DNA of 5,485 nucleotides from DAOTXN01 sp034435435 (GCA_034435435.1 DAOTXN010000039.1:1-5485); one strand, 5' to 3'; positions 1-5,485 are shown, counted from the first letter of the stretch. Numbers and translations: made by a program. The notes: generated by a model not told the origin, from the letters alone.

Positions 1-1
1 T

Positions 2-127
2 CCGGGGGCCGACCATTATGAGCAGCAGTATCGTCAACGGGCGGTCAAGAACCTGAAGCGCAAGGCCGTAAAACTCGGCTTTAAGCTCGTGCCGGTTGCT
101 GATGCACAACCCGGCGTTGTTTCTTAG
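2..127 (+). CDS. C-terminal tail of a probable transposase (5' end outside window)
   Basis: The frame is open from base 2 and ends at TAG 125-127, giving 41 residues. The visible part is strongly basic and helical: a Tyr-Glu-Gln-Gln-Tyr-Arg-Gln-Arg stretch, then Lys-Asn-Leu-Lys-Arg-Lys-Ala and Lys-Leu-Gly-Phe-Lys-Leu-Val-Pro. This 'YEQQYRQR...NLKRKAxxLGFxLVPV' style of ending resembles the C-termini of bacterial insertion-sequence transposases from memory. No catalytic residue lies in the window, so the IS family cannot be named. The next gene starts 57 bases downstream. I could not identify a terminal inverted repeat after the stop because the other end of the element is missing. That it is a coding tail is fairly likely; that it is a transposase is a resemblance only. 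Confidence 0.45.
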   Translation, partial: PGADHYEQQYRQRAVKNLKRKAVKLGFKLVPVADAQPGVVS

Positions 128-184
128 CAGGCGCAGAAATGTTGTGAACAAGAACTCACGCATTCACACGAAAGGAGACGACAA

Positions 185-760
185 ATGGATGCTCAAACAC
201 ACGCCATGGCACTCAAGAGTGCAAATACCTTCTACAAGGCTGTCGAGTCCCTCAAAGCCTTAGGAGCAGAAGGTGTTCCTATACTGGCACACGCGTTGAA
301 TGATGATACCTTGTACCCCAATTTATCTTCTGATCAGCCATATGACGATGAGCGAAAAGCCATTGTCAAAGCTCTAGAAGATCTCGGGGCGCTCTCACAG
401 CCAGCTATACCTGACCTGGTACAGGCACTCCAAGACGAGCGTATGAGGCCCTACGTTGGTATGCGCCATGCAGCGGCTTTGGCACTTGTGAGGATTGCAC
501 CGTCCGATGAGCGAGTGATTACCGCACTAGCAGATGCCCTGGTTACAAGCATCGGAGCACACGCCGCCTTTGCGCTAGGTGAAGCTGGCCCCAATGCCAA
601 GCCTGCGTTGCCAGCACTGATGGATGCACTGTTATCTAGTACCGCCAAGTATTCTCGTCGTGGGAGCGGAGATATACAAGACATGATGGATAGAGCAAAC
701 GCACATGAACTAATGGTTACGATTCAACAGGCAATCAAGAAGATTCAAGCATCCGTGTAG
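185..760 (+). CDS. Small HEAT-repeat protein
   Basis: This is a 191-residue cytoplasmic-looking protein with no signal peptide or membrane segment. It is built of alpha-helical hairpins of HEAT/PBS-lyase type: roughly residues 13-41 (ending VPILAHALND), 54-85 (KAIVKALEDLGAL then AIPDLVQALQDE), 92-119 (MRHAAALALVRIAP then VITALADAL) and 122-150 (GAHAAFALGEAGPNAKPALP then ALMDALL). A final amphipathic helix covers about 168-188. The recurring pattern of Ala-rich helix, Gly/Pro turn and 'P-L-x-x-A-L' is characteristic of the family. Such proteins are protein-binding scaffolds; no enzymatic motif is seen and the partner is unknown. The start is supported by AAAGGAG at 171-177, seven bases before ATG 185. 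The zinc-ribbon gene follows after 53 bases, which suggests one transcript. Codon use is less GC-rich than in the large downstream gene, consistent with a different origin. Confidence 0.85.
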   Translation: MDAQTHAMALKSANTFYKAVESLKALGAEGVPILAHALNDDTLYPNLSSDQPYDDERKAIVKALEDLGALSQPAIPDLVQALQDERMRPYVGMRHAAALALVRIAPSDERVITALADALVTSIGAHAAFALGEAGPNAKPALPALMDALLSSTAKYSRRGSGDIQDMMDRANAHELMVTIQQAIKKIQASV

Positions 761-813
761 GATGACAGTGTTTTCATGGTGGGTGAATCACCTTCCTGAG
801 AAAGGAGTGGTCT

Positions 814-1230
814 ATGGCAAGTCAGAAAGAAGCCTCTTTTCCTTGTCCAAATTGTGGTGGACAGGTTTCTGAAAGTAAAGGCTCACCTGTGAGCCCATAC
901 ATAAACACTTTCCGCTGCCCGAGTTGCGGGTGGAGCAAACTTGCTTGTGGGGACAATTGCGGCTCATATCTTAAATACTATGCTGGCACATACACCTGCG
1001 TGAAATGTCGGTGGACTGGGCACGGCCCAAGTTACCAAGATGACTCGGAGGGTCTACCCCTCGGCAAAGAGGAGCGTCCGAAGCCTCCTCCTGCCAAATG
1101 TAATCGTTGTGGTGCAACTATCCAACCAGGAGACTTAGTGATGAGGCATTCGACAAATCCATCACTCATGGTGTGTCAACGTTGTGCCGAAGCTGGAGGA
1201 TTTGGTTCAGGACTCGAGAAGTATAAGTAA
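814..1230 (+). CDS. Triple zinc-ribbon protein, function unknown
   Basis: This is a 138-residue soluble protein with twelve cysteines that pair into three four-Cys zinc sites. Ribbon 1 is C11-x2-C14 with C35-x2-C38 (CPNCGG and CPSCGW). Ribbon 2 is C45-x3-C49 with C62-x2-C65 (CVKCRW). Ribbon 3 is C96-x2-C99 with C121-x2-C124 (CNRCG and CQRCA). A charged, Pro-rich linker at about 76-95 (KEERPKPPPAK) separates the first two ribbons from the last. Zinc ribbons bind nucleic acid or protein partners; no catalytic domain accompanies them, so an adaptor or nucleic-acid-binding role is only inference. The start is set by AAAGGAG at 801-807, six bases before ATG 814. The gene is the second of a close pair with the HEAT-repeat gene, and an attC site begins 38 bases after its stop, as expected for the last gene in an integron cassette. 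Confidence 0.85.
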   Translation: MASQKEASFPCPNCGGQVSESKGSPVSPYINTFRCPSCGWSKLACGDNCGSYLKYYAGTYTCVKCRWTGHGPSYQDDSEGLPLGKEERPKPPPAKCNRCGATIQPGDLVMRHSTNPSLMVCQRCAEAGGFGSGLEKYK

Positions 1231-1267
1231 CACGTTCAGCTCGGGCATCCGATGTTTCGGTCAAAGC

Positions 1268-1396
1268 GCCTAACACAGCGTGCAGTGGATTTGTGGGAGT
1301 CTGCGCGATTTACAGGCATTTTTCTGGCTTCGGGTTTTTTCTGCTCTCAGGCATTTTCCCAGCCCGCCCACAAACCACTAACGCAAACCGTTGGGC
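1268..1396 (+). other. attC recombination site (integron cassette 3' end)
   Basis: The outer boxes match the attC consensus exactly. R'' is GCCTAAC at 1268-1274 (RYYYAAC) and R' is GTTGGGC at 1390-1396 (GTTRRRY). They are complementary except for one G-T pair. Inside them, 1278-1297 pairs with 1367-1384 over 17 bp. GCGT pairs with ACGC, then a 2-versus-1 bulge (1282-1283 against 1380), then AGTGG with CCACT, then an unpaired A at 1289, then TTTGTGGG with CCCACAAA. The spacers between boxes and stem are 3 and 5 bases. The extra bases on the 5' arm and the unequal spacers are the features by which integrases recognise a folded attC strand. The loop (1298-1366) is T-rich and holds a repeated CAGGCATTTT. 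The orientation places the HEAT/zinc-ribbon genes in the cassette ending here. By the known G^TT cleavage rule the next cassette begins at 1391. Confidence 0.85.
1313..1357 (+). repeat. Short direct repeat in the attC loop
   Basis: CAGGCATTTT occurs at 1313-1322 and again at 1348-1357, within the terminal loop of the attC site. The bases between hold two T-runs around GGCTTCGGG. The repeats lie in the same orientation, so they do not extend the hairpin. Whether they have a role is unknown; the loop of long attC sites is normally variable. Confidence 0.6.
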
Positions 1397-1412
1397 CGCC
1401 TTACTGACGCAC

Positions 1413-1416
1413 AGGA
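1413..1416 (+). promoter_or_regulatory. Ribosome binding site deciding the start at 1425
   Basis: AGGA at 1413-1416 (within AGGAAAA) lies eight bases before ATG 1425. This chooses the internal start over the in-frame ATG at 1293, which sits inside the attC stem, has no comparable site, and would put 44 attC-derived residues ahead of the signal peptide. Confidence 0.75.
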
Positions 1417-1424
1417 AAATAACG

Positions 1425-1511
1425 ATGCGTCGTGTATGGATAAACATTGGAATCACGAGTCCGCTGCTCATATTCTTCATAGTGCTTATGCGGCTGCCCT
1501 CGGTCGCTGCA
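1425..1511 (+). other. Signal peptide of the giant exported protein
   Basis: Residues 1-29 show the three parts of a Sec signal: a basic start (Met-Arg-Arg), a hydrophobic core (IGITSPLLIFFIVLM, residues 8-22), and a cleavage region PSVAA with Val at -3 and Ala at -1, followed by VPDS. There is no lipobox cysteine, so a lipoprotein is unlikely. The twin arginine is not in a Tat context. Confidence 0.85.
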
Positions 1512-4500
1512 GTGCCAGATTCATTATCCTGGCGCGTGGTCGGCCAAGTCGGCGGGCCAACCAGCGCCGTGGTCGTGCAGGGTAATACCGCCTACGTCGG
1601 CGTCGGCCTGCGCCTGATCGTGCTCGATGTCTCCGACCCTATCACCCCCACCGAAGTCGGCTCCACCACCCCCTTCCCCTACTTTGTGGAAGGCATCGCC
1701 ATCAGCGGAACGCACGCCTACGTCGCCACTGGCGGGGCGGGCTTGCGCGTGGTGGACATCACCACCCCGACCGCGCCGGTCGAGGTCGGCTTCTGGGACT
1801 CGCCCGGCTACGCCGAGGGAGTGACTGTGGCGGGCGGCACCGTCTACCTGGCCGATGGGCCGTATGGCCTGTGGGCGGTGGACGTCTCCGACCCGGCGCA
1901 TCCTACGCCGGTCGGTGCGGCCTACGATATGAACTATGCCTTCGAGGTGACCGTGTCCGGCGACTACGCCTACATCGCCGCCGCCGGGGCGGGACTGCTC
2001 ATTGCGGATGTCTCCGATCCGGCGCACCCGGTCGAAGTGGGAACGCTCAATACGCCGGGTTACGCCTATGGTGTGGCCGTGAGCGGGACACTGGCCTACG
2101 TCGCCGACGGGTGGGAAGGCGTGCAGGTGGTGGACATCACCGATCCGACACACCCGGCGCTGTTGGGCGCATGCGACACCCCAGGCTGGGCATTGAGCGT
2201 GGCCGTGGCGGAGAGCATAGTCTATGTCGCCGATGGGGAGAGTGGTCTGCGGCTGGTGGATATCTCCGAGCCAGAGCGACCTCACGAAATCAGCGCTGCT
2301 GAAGGCTTTGGACTGGCCCGCCGGGTGGCTGTCACCGGCAGTATAGCCTACGTGGCCGACCTGCGCGGGGGCCTGCGGATCATCGACGTGGCGGAGCCGG
2401 ACGAACCTGCTCAGGCCAGTCTGTATAGCCCCCTGGCCGAGGCCCGGCGGGTGACGGTGGCCGGAGATTACGCTTATGTGGCCGCGGGCTTCTCCGGCCT
2501 GCGGGTGGTGAGCATATCTGACCCTTCCCACCCTCAAGAAGTTGGCGCCTACGATACCGAGGGCGGCTACGCCGCCAGTGTAGTCGTCAGCGACAGCTAC
2601 GCTTACCTGGCTGCCTACATCAGCGGTCTGCAAGGGCTGCACGTTGTCGACGTCTCTGATCCTGTCACGCCGGTGAGAGCAGGAAGCCTTTTCACCGATC
2701 CGTATAACGCCTATCGTGATTTGGCTCTTCAGAGTCAGACCATCTATGTAGCCAATGAGTGGGGGTTGCGCCTCATCAATGTCAGTAACCCGGTCAGCCC
2801 AACCTTGCTGGGCTTTGTCCCCCTCGGCTCTTTCATGTCCACCAGCGCCGTGGCTGTAACGGAGACTCTGGCTTACGTGGCAACAGGGGGATATGGATTG
2901 AGCATCGTGGACGTCAGCGATGCACTGAGCCCCACCCTCATCGGAACATACGACTCCCCTGGCTACGCCGTCGGTGTGGCTGTGTCTGGCAGCCAGGCCT
3001 ACGTCGCTGACTCGCAAGATGGGGTGAGTATCGCGGGCGTTTCCACGCCCAGCCTTCCGGTCGAGATAGGCGGCTATGACACGCCCGGCAACGCCGAAAG
3101 TGTGACGATCTCTGGCAGCACCGCTTACGTCAGCGACGGTGGCGGGGGGTTACTGTTGCTCGACGTTTCTAATCCCTTCACACCCACTCGACTCGCCGCC
3201 TACGACACGCCGGGGTATGCGTGGCAGGCTAGCGTGCAAGGTGACTATGCCTACGTCGCAGATGGGCACGGTGGTCTGCTGATTCTCGAGAAGGTAAACA
3301 ATGGATGGACGACCGGGTCAGCGGCGGGGCAACCGATATCCCACTTTCAGGGCGCGGGTGGCGCGGAATGGCGGAGGGTGACCCAGACTAGCGCTCCATC
3401 ATCCACCGGGGTGTCAGCAAACCGGTCGATCAGGAGAGAATCCGGCCTTGCCAGCACGTGCGTCGTTACCAGCACGAACGACAGTGGATCGGGCAGCCTG
3501 CGACAATGCCTGATCGGCGCCGGCAGCGGCGACACGATCACCTTCGACCCCGTTGTGTTCCCGCCGGCCCATCCTGTTACGATCAGCCTGGCTGCCCGGC
3601 TGCCCACTCTGGCCCAGGGCCAATTGACGATTGATGCCAGCGATGCCGGGGTGATCCTGGATGGAGAAAACATAGCAGAAGAATCCTATGGTCTGCTGAT
3701 CACTTCGGACGGCAATATGATCAGAGGGTTGCAGATTATCCATTTTGACATCGGTGTGTTCATCGATTATGGCGGGTACAATATCGTCGGTGGAGACCGT
3801 TTGCAGGGGACCGGACCGGTAGGACAGGGCAATCTGATCAGCGGCAACGGCAGTGGAATCCACATCCAGGGGCAGGATGCCATCAGCAATAGCGTCTTGG
3901 GGAACCTCATCGGCACGGATATCACTGGATCAGACTCAATGGGCAACGAGAGGATGGGAGTTAGCATCTACTATGCCTTGCGCAACACAGTCGGTGGGAC
4001 GTCATCTGGAACGAGGAATGTTATCAGCGGGAACGAGACAGGAATAAACCTCAACACCGGGGCCGAAGAAAACGTGGTTGCCGGCAACTTGATCGGCACC
4101 GACCTCAGCGGCACCCGCGCCCTGGGTAATCGGGACGGCGGGGTTTCTTTGGGGCAGGGAGCCAGCAGAAACGTGATCGGCGGGACAACTCCAGAGGAGC
4201 GGAACGTGATCAGCGGGCACACAGGGGGATGTGGAAACGGCGGCGTCCTTATCGGCGATCCGGGTTCAACCCATAACGTTATCATCGGCAATTACATCGG
4301 CACCGACATCAGCGGCAGGACCGCGCTGGGCAATGATAACGGTGTGCGCATCTCGTCCGCCGACTTTAACCTGGTAAAAGACAACCTTATCAGCGGCAAC
4401 ACCACTGGGGTCTCTATCCACGGCTTGGGGGCAAATCACAACCTGATCCTGGGCAACTACATCGGTACAGACGTCAGTGGGTCTCAGGCTCTTCCCAATG

Positions 4501-5174
4501 GAAGAGGGGTCAGCATCAGCATCGCCGGTGCGCACAACTTCATTGGTGGCCCAACCGTGGATGAAAGGAATACCATCAGTGCCAGCGATGCAGTGGGCGT
4601 TGATCTGGATGCGGCTGGGGTGGAGTACAACTTGGTCGTCGGTAACATCATTGGCGCGGACGCCAATGGTGTTTCTGCTCTGGGCAACAGATGGGCAGGG
4701 GTCTTACTGGAGAACTACTCGCTGCACAGTTTCGTTCAGGCAAATGTCGTCGCCTACAATGGCGGTGCGGGGCCATACAACGCGGGGATATACGTAACCC
4801 ACTCATCGTTCAATACCCTTCGCCGCAACGCCATTCACGACAATGCCGGATCGAGCATTGCCCTCAGCAATGGCGGCAACCAGATGCTCCCCGCGCCGAC
4901 AATCCTCACCGCCACTGAGACCAGCGCCTCCGGCACGGCCTGCCCCGGCTGCACGGTGGAGGTGTTTTCAGACGCCGAGGACGAGGGCCGGGTTTATGAG
5001 GGGAACACCGCCGCCGACGGTGCGGGTGTATTTGCGTTCGCGAAGCCGGCCGGTCTCAGCGGGCCTTTCATCACCGCCACGTCCACCGACCCGGAGGGCA
5101 ACACGTCCGAGTTCTCGACCGCTCAACGGGTGTGGAGGCAGATCTACCTGCCGATCGTTCTGAAAGGGCAGTGA
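1425..5174 (+). CDS. Giant exported protein: LVIVD beta-propeller repeats plus right-handed beta-helix
   Basis: The protein has 1249 residues from ATG 1425. Residues 1-29 are a signal peptide (MRR, hydrophobic core, cleavage after SVAA). Residues 35-622 hold 14 LVIVD repeats of the type 'AYVADGxxGLRVVDVSDPxxP' (beta-propeller blades). Residues 623-676 form a Gly/Ser/Thr-rich linker. From 679 there is a segment like the start of CSLREAI-type surface proteins (TSTNDSGSGSLRQ, then GDTITFDPVVF), with C679 and C695 possibly disulfide-bonded. Residues about 750-1150 are a right-handed parallel beta-helix with five GN(L/Y/I)IG(T/A)D turns. Residues 1155-1236 are a small beta domain (CPGCTVEVFSD, then TATSTDPEGNTSEFS). 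The tail is IYLPIVLKGQ. It is probably secreted or surface-bound and used for binding or adhesion; no catalytic residues were recognised. It is the only gene in its cassette. Confidence 0.9.
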   Translation: MRRVWINIGITSPLLIFFIVLMRLPSVAAVPDSLSWRVVGQVGGPTSAVVVQGNTAYVGVGLRLIVLDVSDPITPTEVGSTTPFPYFVEGIAISGTHAYVATGGAGLRVVDITTPTAPVEVGFWDSPGYAEGVTVAGGTVYLADGPYGLWAVDVSDPAHPTPVGAAYDMNYAFEVTVSGDYAYIAAAGAGLLIADVSDPAHPVEVGTLNTPGYAYGVAVSGTLAYVADGWEGVQVVDITDPTHPALLGACDTPGWALSVAVAESIVYVADGESGLRLVDISEPERPHEISAAEGFGLARRVAVTGSIAYVADLRGGLRIIDVAEPDEPAQASLYSPLAEARRVTVAGDYAYVAAGFSGLRVVSISDPSHPQEVGAYDTEGGYAASVVVSDSYAYLAAYISGLQGLHVVDVSDPVTPVRAGSLFTDPYNAYRDLALQSQTIYVANEWGLRLINVSNPVSPTLLGFVPLGSFMSTSAVAVTETLAYVATGGYGLSIVDVSDALSPTLIGTYDSPGYAVGVAVSGSQAYVADSQDGVSIAGVSTPSLPVEIGGYDTPGNAESVTISGSTAYVSDGGGGLLLLDVSNPFTPTRLAAYDTPGYAWQASVQGDYAYVADGHGGLLILEKVNNGWTTGSAAGQPISHFQGAGGAEWRRVTQTSAPSSTGVSANRSIRRESGLASTCVVTSTNDSGSGSLRQCLIGAGSGDTITFDPVVFPPAHPVTISLAARLPTLAQGQLTIDASDAGVILDGENIAEESYGLLITSDGNMIRGLQIIHFDIGVFIDYGGYNIVGGDRLQGTGPVGQGNLISGNGSGIHIQGQDAISNSVLGNLIGTDITGSDSMGNERMGVSIYYALRNTVGGTSSGTRNVISGNETGINLNTGAEENVVAGNLIGTDLSGTRALGNRDGGVSLGQGASRNVIGGTTPEERNVISGHTGGCGNGGVLIGDPGSTHNVIIGNYIGTDISGRTALGNDNGVRISSADFNLVKDNLISGNTTGVSIHGLGANHNLILGNYIGTDVSGSQALPNGRGVSISIAGAHNFIGGPTVDERNTISASDAVGVDLDAAGVEYNLVVGNIIGADANGVSALGNRWAGVLLENYSLHSFVQANVVAYNGGAGPYNAGIYVTHSSFNTLRRNAIHDNAGSSIALSNGGNQMLPAPTILTATETSASGTACPGCTVEVFSDAEDEGRVYEGNTAADGAGVFAFAKPAGLSGPFITATSTDPEGNTSEFSTAQRVWRQIYLPIVLKGQ
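1527..3290 (+). repeat. 14 tandem LVIVD repeats (about 126 bp, 42 residues each)
   Basis: Counting the conserved Tyr of the 'AYVA' strand gives residues 57, 99, 141, 183, 225, 267, 309, 351, 394, 441, 484, 526, 568 and 610. The spacing is exactly 42 for the first seven intervals, then 43, 47 and 43, then 42 again three times. Each unit carries a 'GLxVVDVSDPxxPxxVG' strand and most carry a 'YDTPGYAxxVxVSG' strand. The last unit is incomplete and ends at LLILEK. Units diverge in sequence rather than being identical copies, so the array is old or selected for variety. Confidence 0.9.
3780..4712 (+). repeat. Beta-helix repeats with GNxIGTD / NVISGN turns
   Basis: Five copies of a GN-x-IG-(T/A)-D motif begin at residues 826, 887, 955, 1010 and 1073, with spacings of 61, 68, 55 and 63. 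Most are followed by a Ser-Gly turn and then 'ALGN...GV' strands. Between them lie NLISGN/NVISGN-type motifs at about 803, 865, 927 and 988, and a decayed NTISAS at 1049. Each 55-68-residue unit corresponds to about two to three coils of a parallel beta-helix, with Asn ladders at the turns. Units are irregular and not identical. Confidence 0.8.
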
Positions 5175-5227
5175 AGAGAAGGATGCATTGTTGTTGGGTA
5201 TGCGGGCATGTTCGAGAGTGGGCAGCG

Positions 5228-5361
5228 GCCCAGCCCTGCGTCCAGCCGACGCCGCTGTGCGGCGAGTCGCGTATGCGGGGCGGCCCCGGCCTTCCGCCTG
5301 GCCTGGGTGGGCGGGCGGTCTGGGCGTCCCGACGCGGCGCGGCTGACGCTGACCGTTAGCT
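5228..5361 (+). other. Second attC-like site, degenerate outer boxes
   Basis: The arm 5238-5255 pairs with 5334-5349 over 16 bp with two single unpaired bases on the 5' arm. GCGTC pairs with GACGC, then unpaired C5243, then AGCCG with CGGCT, then unpaired A5249, then CGCCGC with GCGGCG. The outer boxes are GCCCAGC (5228-5234; one change from RYYYAAC) and GTTAGCT (5355-5361; one change from GTTRRRY). Spacers are 3 and 5 bases, exactly as in the site at 1268. The loop is GC-rich and unrelated to the first site's loop. GCCGC at 5251-5255 can also pair locally with GCGGC at 5259-5263, a competing hairpin. The site lies 53 bases after the stop of the giant gene. Box changes may weaken recombination. 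Confidence 0.7.
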
Positions 5362-5485
5362 ACCCATAGGTCCGTGGGACCAACGCTTTCAGCAAGAAAC
5401 ACCTCGCGCCGCCGGGCCAGACGCGGTATACTAGGGGGAGGAGGCAGACAGTCAAGACCGGTAGCGCATTGGTGCGTGAGAGCCC
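5362..5485 (+). promoter_or_regulatory. Leader of the next cassette, possible -10 box and purine tract
   Basis: No gene start can be supported: there is no ATG on the + strand here, and the GTG at 5472 lacks a ribosome site. TATACT at 5427-5432 resembles a -10 box, but nothing like TTGACA sits about 17 bases upstream. A purine run (GGGGGAGGAGG, 5434-5444) contains a Shine-Dalgarno-like GGAGG but no start codon at the right distance. GGTCC at 5369-5373 can pair with GGACC at 5377-5381 as a five-bp hairpin. A cassette promoter for a gene beyond the window is possible but weakly supported. Confidence 0.25.

Larger units (their letters stand above)
1391..5355 (+). mobile_element. Integron-type gene cassette, about 3.97 kb
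   Basis: The boundaries follow the standard cassette rule, cleavage after the first G of the R' box, applied to the attC at 1268-1396 and the attC-like site at 5228-5361. The cassette has the expected form: a short leader (1391-1424), one ORF on the + strand, a 53-base tail, then its own attC. It has no obvious promoter of its own, which is also usual. It is far larger than typical cassettes, which usually carry an ORF below about 1 kb. The right-hand site has weaker outer boxes, so the right boundary is less certain than the left. No integrase gene is in the window, so this may be the interior of a larger array or a cluster of attC sites lacking an integrase. Confidence 0.65.

Noticed and set aside
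143..168. TGTGA / TCACA inverted repeat ahead of the HEAT gene, reminiscent of a CRP site
   Set aside because: The half-sites are 16 bases apart rather than 6, and no promoter elements are visible around them.
782..792. Short palindrome GGTGAATCACC ahead of the zinc-ribbon gene
   Set aside because: Only five base pairs around one central base, common by chance. No second copy or promoter is nearby to support an operator.
1250..1261. Small hairpin CCGA-TGTT-TCGG after the zinc-ribbon gene as a terminator
   Set aside because: The stem is only four base pairs and is not followed by a T-run.
1309..1340. TTTACA in the attC loop as a -35 box for the giant gene
   Set aside because: No -10-like sequence lies at a suitable distance; the downstream stretch is GGGTTTTTT.
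1871..2302. Second + strand frame of 143 codons within the giant gene
   Set aside because: It is an alternative-frame shadow of the repeats, with a Gly/Arg-rich product and no independent start signal.
1524..3017. Long open frame of 497 codons on the minus strand under the propeller region
   Set aside because: It mirrors the strongly periodic, GC-rich repeat DNA of the + strand gene. It is full of His, Gly, Asp and Arg with no recognisable domain or ribosome site. The + strand product has a signal peptide and clear repeat families.
4968..5402. Minus-strand open frame of 144 codons over the gene end and the second attC
   Set aside because: The product is Arg/Pro/Ala-rich with no family features, overlaps the 3' end of a convincing gene, and runs through the attC hairpin.

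Overview
The window looks like a stretch of an integron-type cassette array from a filamentous or Anaerolineae-like member of the Chloroflexota (Chloroflexi). Taxonomy is inferred from two things. The giant secreted protein ends in Ile-Tyr-Leu-Pro-Ile-Val-Leu-Lys, an ending I know from many secreted Chloroflexi proteins. It also combines LVIVD propeller repeats with a 'GNLIGTD / NVISGN' beta-helix, a common mix there. No rRNA, tRNA, CRISPR array or integrase gene is visible.

Layout, all on the + strand. Positions 2-127 are the last 41 codons of a gene that starts outside the window, probably a transposase tail. At 185-760 lies a small HEAT-repeat protein. At 814-1230 lies a cysteine-rich protein with three zinc ribbons. 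Both have clear Shine-Dalgarno sites and sit 53 bases apart, so they are probably co-transcribed. At 1268-1396 lies a well-formed attC recombination site: outer boxes GCCTAAC and GTTGGGC, a 17-bp imperfect stem and extrahelical bases on the 5' arm. A 1249-residue exported protein follows at 1425-5174: signal peptide, 14 LVIVD beta-propeller repeats, linker, right-handed beta-helix, and a small C-terminal beta domain. At 5228-5361 there is a second attC-like site with the same geometry but eroded outer boxes. The last 124 bases (5362-5485) hold no gene start that I can support, only a possible -10 box and a purine-rich tract.

Reading the two attC sites together, 1391-5355 is one gene cassette of about 3.97 kb with a single giant surface/secreted protein. 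The HEAT and zinc-ribbon genes belong to the preceding cassette or cassettes. The large ORF can be read open from an ATG at 1293, but that extension is translated attC. The start at 1425 has a ribosome binding site and immediately gives a signal peptide.

The most interesting points are the two matching attC sites, the unusually large cassette, the 14-repeat (2 x 7) propeller array fused to a beta-helix, and the conserved-looking C-terminal tail. No biochemical pathway links the genes; what they share is probably a mobile accessory location.
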